NCBI RefSeq assembly: GCF_000024845.1
Contig: NC_013501.1
Span: 2,212,874 to 2,276,873 of the forward strand
From: Rhodothermus marinus DSM 4252
GTDB lineage: Bacteria; Bacteroidota; Rhodothermia; Rhodothermales; Rhodothermaceae
DNA length: 64,000 nucleotides
Reading direction: 5' to 3'
Part shown: in pieces, positions 1 to 8,160 of the stretch
Layout: each line of letters begins with the position of its first letter
How positions within the stretch are numbered: position 1 is the stretch's first letter
Made by a program: the position numbers and the translations under genes
The notes under the pieces: generated by a model
Databases searched by the model: none
What the model saw: the letters and a program-made list of their open reading frames with translations, nothing else
Told to the model about the DNA's origin: nothing

Positions 1-14
1 AACGCACCGGATCC

Positions 15-1133
15 ATGTCGCAGACACCCCATGCGAAACGACTGGCGCGCCTGCAGCAGCTCCTGCAGGAAGCCGACATAGACGCCGTGGCCCTGAATGC
101 CAGTCCCACGCTGACCTACCTGACGGGCCTCGAAGTGCACCTGTCGGAGCGACCGGTGGTGGGCATCTTTCCCGCTTCGGGAAAGCCGGCCCTGGTGCTT
201 CCCGAACTGGAGACCGGCAAGCTGGCGTCGCTTCCGGTGGCGCTCGAAGCCTTTCCCTATGGCGAAAACCCGGACGCCTGGCCTGACGCGTTCGCACAGG
301 CGCTGCGCTTCTGTGGCCTGACGCGGGCGCAGCTCGGCGTTGAGCCGCAGTGGTTTCGGTTTCTGGAGCTTCGGTTGCTGGAAAAAGCCGCGCCGGAGGT
401 GCGCGTCACTTCGGCCGAGCCGGTGATCATGCGCCTGCGCAGCCAGAAAGACGCGGCCGAGGTGGCCGCCACGCGCCGGGCGCTGGACGTTGCCTGGCGC
501 GCGCTCGAAGCGACGCTGCCGGTAATCCGGCCGGGCGTCACCGAACGGGACGTGGCGGCCGAACTGACGCTGCAGCTGCTGCGGGCCGGTAGCGATCCAG
601 CGCTGCCGTTTTCGCCCATCGTGGCTTTCGGGCCGGAAAGCGCCAACCCGCACGCCGTGCCCGGCGACCGGCCACTGACGCCACCCACGCTCATTCTGAT
701 CGACTGGGGCGCACGCGTCGAGGGCTACTGCGCCGACCTGACGCGCATGTTCGCCTTCGGTCCGCTCGACGACGAACTGGACCGCATCGTCCAGATCGTG
801 CTGGAGGCCAACGAGGCGGCCCGGGCCCGCGTCGCACCGAGCGTACCGGCCGGCGAGGTGGACCGCGCCGCCCGCCAGGTGATCGAACAGGCGGGCTACG
901 GCCCCTACTTCATCCACCGCACCGGCCACGGACTGGGACTGGAGATCCACGAGCCCCCGTACATCCGGGGCGACAACTCCGAGCTGCTGGCGCCGGGCAT
1001 GCTCTTTACCATCGAGCCCGGCATCTACCTGACGGGACACGGCGGCGCCCGCGTCGAAGACGACGTGCTCGTCACCGAGACAGGCGCCGAAACGCTCAGC
1101 GACTACCCGCGCACGCTGCGCCGCCTGGATTAA
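15..1133 (+). CDS. M24 family Xaa-Pro aminopeptidase/dipeptidase
   Basis: A 372-residue cytosolic metallopeptidase that removes N-terminal residues before proline or splits X-Pro dipeptides. The N-terminal half (about 1-130) is the creatinase-like domain and the rest is the pita-bread catalytic domain. The dinuclear metal ligands are visible: Asp in IDWGARVEGYCADLTR (both Asp), His in HRTGHGLGLEIHEPPY, Glu in FTIEPGIYL and Glu in GGARVEDDVLV. There is no signal peptide. It converges on the RuBisCO-like gene and the two stop codons share TTAA (1130-1133). Motifs do not separate PepP from PepQ; the length is closer to PepQ. The family assignment is firm, the exact substrate is not. Confidence 0.93.
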   Translation: MSQTPHAKRLARLQQLLQEADIDAVALNASPTLTYLTGLEVHLSERPVVGIFPASGKPALVLPELETGKLASLPVALEAFPYGENPDAWPDAFAQALRFCGLTRAQLGVEPQWFRFLELRLLEKAAPEVRVTSAEPVIMRLRSQKDAAEVAATRRALDVAWRALEATLPVIRPGVTERDVAAELTLQLLRAGSDPALPFSPIVAFGPESANPHAVPGDRPLTPPTLILIDWGARVEGYCADLTRMFAFGPLDDELDRIVQIVLEANEAARARVAPSVPAGEVDRAARQVIEQAGYGPYFIHRTGHGLGLEIHEPPYIRGDNSELLAPGMLFTIEPGIYLTGHGGARVEDDVLVTETGAETLSDYPRTLRRLD

Positions 1134-2263
1134 GCGAGATCCGGATCGGAAAGTGCGGCGGCAGCCTCGGCCACACTCTCGACCAGGGCACGTGCCCGGG
1201 CCGTCAGTTCCGGTCCCGGATGAGCCCGGAGCAGGCTACCGCCGATGAGCAGCATGACGTCGCGCCCGAAGAACTCAACCAGTTCGCGCGCCCGCTCCAC
1301 CTGCATCCCACCGGCCGGCACCGGCAGCGCCGGCCGGTACGGTCCCCAGGGCTGGCGTGCCCGCTCGGCCAGTGCCCGGCATGTCGCCCGACTGTAGCTG
1401 AACCGTCCGCCAAAGCTCGGGAAGATGATCATGTCGGCCCCGTACAGACGGAACAGCTTCCCGAGCAACGTTTCAGGCAGGATGCGCTGCGCGCCGGCAA
1501 AGCTGGGATGGGCCAGCACGGGCACCTCCAGATGCCGCGTGACCAGCTCGTAGAAGAACGGCAATCCCAGCAACATGGGCGCCAGCAGCACGGCCCCCAC
1601 GCCACACTGCTGGGCGATTTCCGCCTGGCGCAGCACCTGCGAAGGCGTTCCCGACAGGCTGGGTGCGTACACGACGCGCCTGCCGGTGCGCGCCGACACC
1701 TCCTGCACCACTTCCTGGCAGCGCCGCACGCGCTCCTCGAACGGGGCAAACGGATGATCGGCCCAGTAGTGATCGTCCTTGATCACGTCGATACCGCCCT
1801 CGGCCAGACTCCGGCACAGTACCGCCAGCTCGTCCACCGAAAGACCCACCGGCTTCAGCGCCGAGGCCGTCAGCGGCCGATCGTGCACGCCCAGCAATGC
1901 CCGCACCCCTTCGATCCCGAATCGGGGGCCGGGGAAGCGATCGAACAGCGCAGGCGGCAGCTCGAAGTCTTCCAGTATGACCTGTTCGTGCAGCGAGGCG
2001 TTGCCGAACAGCACGTTGACGAACTGGGCCGGGTCCACGCCGGCCGTTTCGACAGGCAACTGCAGCACCAGCCGGGCCCCGCCCGCTTCCAGCGGCTCCA
2101 GTTCCACGATCTCACCCATCAGGCGCTCGCGTACCACCGGCACGCGCAGCGCCACCTCTTCGGGCGTTTCGACGGTCTGCTCCAGCAGCAGCGCCCGGGC
2201 AAAGGTCCCCTGTTCCTCGGAAGGTACCTCCAGGCGATAGACAACTTCCAGGCGGGTATCCAT
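1130..2263 (-). CDS. RuBisCO-like protein (form IV, large-subunit fold)
   Basis: A 377-residue RuBisCO large-subunit homologue. The TIM-barrel motifs are recognisable: KPVGLS (the K175 region), GGIDVIKDDHYWADHPF (the carbamylation-lysine region, with KDDH instead of KDDE), VLAHPSFAGA (the H294/R295 region, with R replaced by P) and IFPSFGGRFSYSR where RuBisCO has catalytic loop 6 with K334. Loss of the second metal-ligand Glu and of the loop-6 Lys argues against CO2 fixation. Such proteins usually act as enolases or isomerases in sulfur or sugar-acid metabolism, but no mtn-type neighbour is present, so the substrate is unknown. Start at 2263 was chosen because GGGAG lies just upstream; the longer frame to 2323 would run across a terminator hairpin. 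Confidence 0.88.
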   Translation of the reverse strand: MDTRLEVVYRLEVPSEEQGTFARALLLEQTVETPEEVALRVPVVRERLMGEIVELEPLEAGGARLVLQLPVETAGVDPAQFVNVLFGNASLHEQVILEDFELPPALFDRFPGPRFGIEGVRALLGVHDRPLTASALKPVGLSVDELAVLCRSLAEGGIDVIKDDHYWADHPFAPFEERVRRCQEVVQEVSARTGRRVVYAPSLSGTPSQVLRQAEIAQQCGVGAVLLAPMLLGLPFFYELVTRHLEVPVLAHPSFAGAQRILPETLLGKLFRLYGADMIIFPSFGGRFSYSRATCRALAERARQPWGPYRPALPVPAGGMQVERARELVEFFGRDVMLLIGGSLLRAHPGPELTARARALVESVAEAAAALSDPDLA

Positions 2264-2290
2264 TGAGGGCTCCCTGTTGGTTGAAGATAA

Positions 2291-2320
2291 AACAGGCGAC
2301 CCGTAGCCGAGTCGCCTGTT
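2291..2320 (-). terminator. Rho-independent terminator of the T9SS cargo gene
   Basis: A perfect 10-bp inverted repeat (AACAGGCGAC / GTCGCCTGTT) with a 10-nt loop. On the minus strand it is followed by a T-rich tract (TTTTATCTT). It lies 30 bases past the stop codon of the gene ending at 2351 and before the start of the RuBisCO-like gene, so it separates two transcription units. Confidence 0.8.
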
Positions 2321-2350
2321 CATCCTACGTCTGACCGTACAATTGTTTTC

Positions 2351-4198
2351 CTATCGTTGATACAAAACAACCCGGCTGAACTGATGGCCGCTTACCTGCA
2401 GGCGCACGACGTACAGCCCGGAAGGATGCCCGTCGGCCACCCAGCGCACCACGTAGCGTCCGGCCGGCAGCACTTCGTCGACGAGCGTGGCCACGCGCTG
2501 GCCCAGCAGGTTGAAGACCTCCACGACGACCGGGCCACTCTGGGCCAGCGAAAACGGCACCATGGTTTCCCGGCGGAACGGGTTGGGATAGTTGGGCTCC
2601 AGCGCAAACAGCCGGGCTGTCTCTCCCGCGATCGGCTCGACGGCCGTCGCGCGCACCATGGACCGACTGCCCAGCAGCGAGCCGTCCTGCATGTCGACGT
2701 AGAACACGCGCCCGACCTCCACTTCCTGCTTGGCCGGCACGGCACTGCCCAGCGAGTCTGCCAGGTACCTCAGATGCAGGTAAGCAATCACCCATACCGG
2801 CGTAGAGGGATCCTCGTACACGAACTCGGCCACTTCACTCAGCGGCGCAAACAGCCCGGCCAGCATGGTCACCAGTACCTCGTTATTGGCGGCTGCTCTA
2901 AAATCGGCCCCACCGCCGGCCTCGGCTGCCGCTACCGCCTCGTCAGAATCTGCAAAGGATGTCGGCAACATCGGGAACGGCCCGGTCAGCTCCAGTTCCG
3001 AGGCCCCGCCGAGCGGAAGCGGAAGCAGCGTTCCCGACGATCCCTGTACCATCAGCACGATCTGCGGGTCCTCGCCACTTCCGACAAACAGATACACCCA
3101 GAGCAGGGCTTTGCCGTCAGGTACTCCTTCGGCCAACTCGAGCAAGGGAAGCGAGGCTGAGGCAATGCCTGAAAGGCTGGCCGAGCCGCCTGCCATCAAC
3201 GCGGCCATCTCGCCAGCGGCTGCTACCTGCTGCGCCGCGGTGATCCGATCCAGCTGGAACCCCTGGCCCATCAACATGAGCCCGGACACGTCTTCGCCGC
3301 TTACCTGGATCGAGTCGGCCTCGCCGTCCATGTCTTCGTCCAGCATGGCAAAGCCGATGCGCAGCCGACCAAGTGTCCGGTCATAATGCACCAGAAAACC
3401 CTCGACCACGTACCAGCCGTCTATCACATTGGTAATGCGGAACGTCCCTTCGGCCGTCACCACGCCTACACCGGCCGGATTGCCGTAGCGGTCCGCAAGC
3501 GTGACGATCATTCCCGCGGGATCCATCTGCTGCATCGTCGCGGCGCCGCGTTTATGCAGGGCTGGCCGATGCACGGCCTGTACGACGGGATCCAGCAACG
3601 ACGGCACAGGCTGTTCCCGACCGGCTACGCGGGGGCGCGTCAGCGTGCGGAGCAGCTCCATCCGGCCGTTCAGCGCCGTCTCTCCCGGCGCGACCCGGAA
3701 TGCCTCCTCGCCGCCCGCCGACTCCAGCATCACCATGCCATCTACCGTGACGCCGCCGAGCGCCTCGCCCGTAGCATACTGCAGGACAAAGGCCCGAAGG
3801 GCCACCTCGGACTCCGAAACAACCAGTTCCGGAATCGTCCAGGTGTAGGTCGTCTGTGCCAGATGCGTGACCTGGAACGACAGGGTGCGGCCGTCTTCGC
3901 TGAGCGTTCCCCCGGCGACCTGCTCGCAGGGCGAGCTGCCGCCCACCAGAATCTGATCGCAGGGATGTACGCCGATGCCAAGATCCAGCAGCGAATCCAG
4001 ACCGGCTTCCAGTAGCGAATCTGGCAGGGGTGCAGAAAACGTAAAGGACACGGTGGTTTCCGAAGCGACTCCGGTAGCGCCCGACGCCGGGGTCGAAGCG
4101 ACCACCTCGAATCCGGTAAGCTGGGCACGGGCACTTCCGGCGGCCAGCACGAGGCAGAGCAGGACCAGCCCCACCCGCCCGTTGTAGCGAGCGTTCAT
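2351..4198 (-). CDS. Secreted Ig-like protein with T9SS type A sorting domain
   Basis: A 615-residue exported protein of unknown specific role. It begins with a Sec signal peptide (VGLVLLCLVLAAGSARA, then QLTG) followed by a bacterial Ig-like domain (STPASGATGVASETTVSFTF). The middle is an Ala/Gly-rich region without recognised motifs. The last 80 residues form a type IX secretion C-terminal domain: NYPNPFRRET, then VVEVFNLLGQRVATLV, then GRYVVRWVADGHPSGLYVVRL. The protein should therefore cross the outer membrane through the T9SS and be anchored or released after sorting. The start has a strong Shine-Dalgarno (AGGGAGG). A terminator follows the stop, so it is probably monocistronic. Confidence 0.85.
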   Translation of the reverse strand: MNARYNGRVGLVLLCLVLAAGSARAQLTGFEVVASTPASGATGVASETTVSFTFSAPLPDSLLEAGLDSLLDLGIGVHPCDQILVGGSSPCEQVAGGTLSEDGRTLSFQVTHLAQTTYTWTIPELVVSESEVALRAFVLQYATGEALGGVTVDGMVMLESAGGEEAFRVAPGETALNGRMELLRTLTRPRVAGREQPVPSLLDPVVQAVHRPALHKRGAATMQQMDPAGMIVTLADRYGNPAGVGVVTAEGTFRITNVIDGWYVVEGFLVHYDRTLGRLRIGFAMLDEDMDGEADSIQVSGEDVSGLMLMGQGFQLDRITAAQQVAAAGEMAALMAGGSASLSGIASASLPLLELAEGVPDGKALLWVYLFVGSGEDPQIVLMVQGSSGTLLPLPLGGASELELTGPFPMLPTSFADSDEAVAAAEAGGGADFRAAANNEVLVTMLAGLFAPLSEVAEFVYEDPSTPVWVIAYLHLRYLADSLGSAVPAKQEVEVGRVFYVDMQDGSLLGSRSMVRATAVEPIAGETARLFALEPNYPNPFRRETMVPFSLAQSGPVVVEVFNLLGQRVATLVDEVLPAGRYVVRWVADGHPSGLYVVRLQVSGHQFSRVVLYQR

Positions 4199-4239
4199 GA
4201 TTCCCTCCCTGTGGTTGATGATAGAAAAAGCGTCATACC

Positions 4240-6045
4240 CTACCCGGAGCGGGCGGGCATCGGCTGCGAATCCTGCATGGCCTGAGCCGCGAGCGCCTCG
4301 GCCTGCGCGATGAGTTCCTCGATCGCCTGCAGGCCTTCATGCCAGAACTGCGGGTCGGTCAGATCGACACCCAGCCGACCTACCAGCACGTGCGGCCAGT
4401 CCGAGCCGCCGGCTTCGAGCAGTTGCAGATAGCGCTCGGCAAAGTCGGGGCCTTCCTGCCGGTAGCGCGCAAAAAGCGCCAGCACCAGCAGCTCGCCGAA
4501 TGCATAGGCGTACACGTAGCCCGGCGTGTGAATGAAGTGCGGGATGTAGCTCCACCAGTAGCGATAGTGATCGCCGAGCACCACACTCCCGCGAAACATG
4601 TCCTGCTGCGTCTCGATCCAGAAATCGCAGAACGCTTCCGTGGGAAGCTCGCCCTGCTGGCGCCGGGCGTTGTGCATGCGGTCTTCGAAGCGATTCATGG
4701 CCACCTGGCGGAAAACCGTGGCCATCGTATCGTCGATTTTGCCCATCAGCATGGCCAGCCGGTTGGACGGGTCGGCCTCGGCCGCCAGCAACCGCTCGAA
4801 AACCAGCATCTCGCCAAAGACAGAGGCCGTCTCGGCCGTGGTAAGCGGTGTGTCGGCCTGGAGAATGCCCTGCTTGCGCGACAGGTACTGGTGCACGCCA
4901 TGGCCCAGTTCGTGCGCCAGCGTTTGCACGTCACGGATCGTGCCGGTATAGTTGAGCAGGATATACGGATGGGCGCTCGGCACGGCCCCATGGCTGAATG
5001 CCCCGCTGCGCTTGCCCGGCGTCATGGCCGCATCGATCCAGCGACGTTCGAAGAACTGTGCCGCAATTTCTCCCATGCGCGGATGAAAGGCCCGGTAGGC
5101 TTCCTCGACCAGCTGGCGGGCTTCCTCCCAGCGATAGCGCGTGCCGGCCTCCTTCAGCGGCGCGTAACGGTCGTAGTCGTACAGTTCATCCAGCCCCAGC
5201 AACCGTCGCTTGAGCTCGTAGAAACGGGCTACCAGGTCGTAGCGCGCGGTCACCGCCCGGATCAGCGCCTCGACCATTTCGTCGCTGACCTCGTTGGCCA
5301 GGTTGCGGCTCTCGATCCAGGTCCGGTAGCCACGCAGGCGGTCGTCCGAGGCTTTGTCGGCCAGCACCGTGTTGAAGATGTAGGTCAGCTCGCGAATGCG
5401 TGGCTTGAGCCCTTCCGTAAAGGCCAGCGCCGCCTGCCGCCGCACCTCCCGGTCCGGGTCGTACAGTTTGGCCAGCACCTCCTGCTCGGTCAGCAGCTGG
5501 CCGTTCAGTTCAAAGCGCAGGCTGCCGAGGAGCTCATCGAAGAACCGGGTCCAGGCATCACGACCGGTAACGCGCTTTTCGGCGAGAATCTTTTCTTCCG
5601 GCTCGCTGAGCAGGTGCGGACGCAACCGCTGCTGCAGCTCCAGGTAGTGCCGGTAAGGTCGCAGCGCCTCGGTCTCCATGAGCTGGCGGGCACGTTCCGG
5701 CTCGACGGCCGCCCATTCCAGCTCCAGAAACAGCAGTTGCTGAGAAGCCTGCGTATAGCGCTCCCGCACATGCTGCAAGAGCGCACCACGGGCCGGATCC
5801 TCCGTATTGGTGCTCCAGTGCAGGTAGGCGTAGGTGTAGGCGCGGCCCAGCCGGTCCAGAATCGCCTCGTAGCGGCGCAATGCTTCGGCCAGTTCCTCGG
5901 CCTCCAGCGAGCCAATCCGACCGTGATAGGTTCGGGCAAATGCCTCGGCTTCGGCCAGCGCCTGCTCCAGATCCTGCTTCAACGCAGCCTCATCCGGGTA
6001 CAGATCGGTCAGATCCCAGCGAACGTTCTCGGCTCCGGTCTGCAT
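4240..6045 (-). CDS. pepF: Oligoendopeptidase F (M3 family)
   Basis: A 601-residue zinc endopeptidase that degrades short oligopeptides in the cytosol. The gluzincin motif is LAHELGHGVHQYL (HExxH), with the third ligand Glu in TAETASVFGEMLVFE about 25 residues on. The N-terminal PepF helical domain starts WDLTDLYPDEAAL and the C-terminal part has the conserved YVYAYAFGELLVLALF. Length is typical of PepF. The frame is open back to 6165, but homology begins near the Met at 6045, so that start was used; it lacks a strong Shine-Dalgarno. It is divergent from ytxJ, leaving about 160 bases for both promoters. Confidence 0.94.
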   Translation of the reverse strand: MQTGAENVRWDLTDLYPDEAALKQDLEQALAEAEAFARTYHGRIGSLEAEELAEALRRYEAILDRLGRAYTYAYLHWSTNTEDPARGALLQHVRERYTQASQQLLFLELEWAAVEPERARQLMETEALRPYRHYLELQQRLRPHLLSEPEEKILAEKRVTGRDAWTRFFDELLGSLRFELNGQLLTEQEVLAKLYDPDREVRRQAALAFTEGLKPRIRELTYIFNTVLADKASDDRLRGYRTWIESRNLANEVSDEMVEALIRAVTARYDLVARFYELKRRLLGLDELYDYDRYAPLKEAGTRYRWEEARQLVEEAYRAFHPRMGEIAAQFFERRWIDAAMTPGKRSGAFSHGAVPSAHPYILLNYTGTIRDVQTLAHELGHGVHQYLSRKQGILQADTPLTTAETASVFGEMLVFERLLAAEADPSNRLAMLMGKIDDTMATVFRQVAMNRFEDRMHNARRQQGELPTEAFCDFWIETQQDMFRGSVVLGDHYRYWWSYIPHFIHTPGYVYAYAFGELLVLALFARYRQEGPDFAERYLQLLEAGGSDWPHVLVGRLGVDLTDPQFWHEGLQAIEELIAQAEALAAQAMQDSQPMPARSG

Positions 6046-6202
6046 ACGACTTGTCTTTTTTGAAATCCCCTGTTGCACGAAACGAATGCGCTCAGGAAAC
6101 GTCTCACGCCACACCGCAACGAAGGGTTGCAAGGTCAAGATCCGAGGGGTGCAAATATCCCTCATCCTTTTTTTGCCATTAAAGCCTGCAACTTTTTGCC
6201 CG

Positions 6203-6583
6203 ATGCGACCGGAAGTGCCGGACCTTTCGCTTACTCCGTTGACGGATGAAGCGGGGCTGGAAGCAGCCCTGGCCCACTCCTACCGGGAGCCGATCCTGCT
6301 GTTCAAACACAGCCGCTGGTGCGGCATCAGCCATCGCGTGCGCGAAGATGTGCTGCGGGTGGCTGCCGCGCGATCGGTGCCACTCTACGAGGTGGTGGTT
6401 CAGACGGCCCGGCCGGTCTCCGATGCCATCGCCCGTCGCCTGGGCATTCGCCACGAGACTCCCCAGGCTTTCGTAATTTACCAGGGCCAGGTGGTTTTCC
6501 ATGCCTCCCACTACGCCATTACACCCGATGCGCTCAATGAGACACTGGATCAACTGGACCGCGCCTGTTCTTCTGACGGGTAG
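6203..6583 (+). CDS. ytxJ: YtxJ family bacillithiol-system thioredoxin-fold protein
   Basis: A 126-residue thioredoxin-fold protein of the YtxJ/DUF2847 family, associated with bacillithiol redox chemistry (a monothiol bacilliredoxin-like role). The diagnostic stretch is LLFKHSRWCGISHRVRED, in which the CxIS motif replaces CxxC. The C-terminal ETPQAFVIYQGQVVFHASHYAI is the cis-Pro and beta-strand region. It starts at the ATG at 6203; upstream codons are open but not family-like. Its 3' end overlaps the TlpA-like lipoprotein gene by about 55 bases in another frame, so the two are probably co-transcribed. Bacillithiol synthesis genes are not in the window. Confidence 0.85.
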   Translation: MRPEVPDLSLTPLTDEAGLEAALAHSYREPILLFKHSRWCGISHRVREDVLRVAAARSVPLYEVVVQTARPVSDAIARRLGIRHETPQAFVIYQGQVVFHASHYAITPDALNETLDQLDRACSSDG

Positions 6584-7100
6584 CCTGCTGCTGATCGGAT
6601 GTCGGCCGAAAGCCCCCGAACAGGCAACCGCCTCGGAGCAGGTGCCGCTATCCGGAGTAGATGAAATCAAGCCGCCCCGGCCGGCGCCGGACTTCGAGGC
6701 GCCGGGTCTGGACGGCGCGCCGTTCCGACTGAGCGCCCACCGGGGCTCGGTGATCCTGCTGAATTTCTGGGCTACCTGGTGCCTGCCGTGTCGCACCGAA
6801 ATTCCCGACCTCATTGCCCTGCAGCGCGAACTGGGCGACCGGGGACTGCTGGTGGTGGGCGTCTCGACCGACGAAGAAGGCGCCGAAGTGGTGGCGCCCT
6901 TTGTAAAGAACTTCAAGATCAACTACCCTGTCGTGCTGGACGACGGCTCGGTCTCCGAAGCCTACGGGGGCGTCTGGGCCCTGCCCACCACGGTGGTCAT
7001 CGATCGGGCCGGTCGCATCCGCTACGAGATCATCGGCATCTTCCCGACGAAGGAAATGCGTCCCCGGCTGGAAGCTCTGCTCGACGAATCGGCTTCCTGA
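6528..7100 (+). CDS. TlpA-like lipoprotein thiol-disulfide oxidoreductase
   Basis: A 190-residue lipid-anchored thioredoxin-fold protein for extracytoplasmic redox work. It has an N-terminal hydrophobic segment ending in a lipobox (LLLIGC), a spacer rich in Pro/Glu, then an AhpC/TSA-TlpA domain with FWATWCLPCRTEIPDL (CxxC active site) and the cis-Pro segment WALPTTVVID. It acts in the periplasm, reducing disulfides or supporting cytochrome c maturation; the client is unknown. The start lies within the 3' end of ytxJ. ATG at 6528 or 6537 both precede the signal, and neither has a clear Shine-Dalgarno. Confidence 0.9.
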   Translation: MRSMRHWINWTAPVLLTGSLLLIGCRPKAPEQATASEQVPLSGVDEIKPPRPAPDFEAPGLDGAPFRLSAHRGSVILLNFWATWCLPCRTEIPDLIALQRELGDRGLLVVGVSTDEEGAEVVAPFVKNFKINYPVVLDDGSVSEAYGGVWALPTTVVIDRAGRIRYEIIGIFPTKEMRPRLEALLDESAS

Positions 7101-7103
7101 GCC

Positions 7104-7751
7104 ATGAAGCACCGCGCTGTGGACGAGTGGCTGGCGCTGCTTGCGCCAGCGTTCCGGCAGCCGCTGCGTCAGGTGGAAGACCTGATCAACGCCGATCCGG
7201 AGTTGCAGCAGTGGCTGCAGGAGGCGGCTTTCCAGGCGGCCATGGAAGCCTCCTGGCAATCCGATCCCTACGCGCTGAGCGCCGCCTACCAGCGGCTGCA
7301 GGATGAATTGAAGGCGCGTTTCGGTGAACTGGCGGAAGCCATCGCTCGGATCACCCACGGGCTCGGCCGCCTCCGGTTGAACTGGCAACCCGATGCGCCG
7401 CACTACAGCCGCGTCGAAATCGACTTCGGGCGCGACTACACGGTGGATCTGTTCATGACGCTGACCGACCCGCTACGCGATGCGCTGCAGCGATCCCTTG
7501 AACGCCTGCGCGCTCTGATCCCTCTGGACGATCCCTACCCCCGTCGGCCCCACCAGGCCACTGCCCTGCTGTTCTATCAGGGACAGGCACCGGCCCTGCG
7601 ATTGCTCGACCACCTGACTCCGGCCGGACGCCAGCAGACGGCCATCATCTTCCTGACCGATCGGAAGCCTTCCTCCGAAATGCCTCCGGAAACCGCGCTG
7701 CAGGTGCTGCATGCCTATCTCTCAGGCACCTCCGAAAGCGACCGGAGCTGA
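7104..7751 (+). CDS. Uncharacterised 215-residue protein
   Basis: Not recognised. The frame follows the TlpA gene by three bases, suggesting the same operon. The first 95 residues look helical and contain Gln/Glu-rich amphipathic stretches (LQQWLQEAAFQAAMEASW, then YQRLQDELKARFGELAEAI). The second half looks alpha/beta (RVEIDFGRDYTVDLFMTL, ATALLFYQGQAPALRLLD, TAIIFLTDRKPS). There is no signal peptide, transmembrane segment or Cys motif. Its last 37 bases overlap the convergent gene ending at 7715. Coding potential is supported by regular codon use and tight packing, not by homology. Confidence 0.7.
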   Translation: MKHRAVDEWLALLAPAFRQPLRQVEDLINADPELQQWLQEAAFQAAMEASWQSDPYALSAAYQRLQDELKARFGELAEAIARITHGLGRLRLNWQPDAPHYSRVEIDFGRDYTVDLFMTLTDPLRDALQRSLERLRALIPLDDPYPRRPHQATALLFYQGQAPALRLLDHLTPAGRQQTAIIFLTDRKPSSEMPPETALQVLHAYLSGTSESDRS

Positions 7752-8155
7752 CCTTCTCCATCGATCTGCCACCCCTGCCATCCTTCGTCCAGCTCGACCC
7801 ACAGACGGGCGCCGGGCTCCAGAAATTCGCTGAGCAACCAGGCGAGCTGCTCGGGATCCTCCACCGGAATGGCTTCGGCAATCGGCTCCAGTTCGTCTTC
7901 ACTCACCCGGAAATAACCCAGCGCAAAGGGCAATGGTCCCTCAAAAGGCGTGCTGATCGTCTGATAGAGCCGGCTGTGCCGACGCAGCAACTGGACCAGT
8001 TCCGGCCGCTGCCACCGCTGGTCGGCCGGTGTCAGGTACAGAAACGATCGACGCAGAAACAGCCGCTCGATCAGGATTGCCAGCGTCTCCTGCCGATCGC
8101 TCCGAATCCGGGCCTGCTCCAGGCGAATCCGCCGTAGCGGAGCGGTTGCTGCCAT
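7715..8155 (-). CDS. Uncharacterised 146-residue protein
   Basis: Not recognised. It is a soluble protein with a basic N-terminus (PLRRIRLEQARIRSDRQET) and an acidic, Trp-containing C-terminal half (EDPEQLAWLLSEFLEPGARLWVELDEGWQGW). It starts five bases after the stop of the 337-residue gene upstream, so the two form an operon and probably act together. The tail overlaps the convergent 7104-7751 gene by 37 bases. No metal or nucleotide motif is visible. Confidence 0.65.
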   Translation of the reverse strand: MAATAPLRRIRLEQARIRSDRQETLAILIERLFLRRSFLYLTPADQRWQRPELVQLLRRHSRLYQTISTPFEGPLPFALGYFRVSEDELEPIAEAIPVEDPEQLAWLLSEFLEPGARLWVELDEGWQGWQIDGEGQLRSLSEVPER

Positions 8156-8160
8156 GCAGG

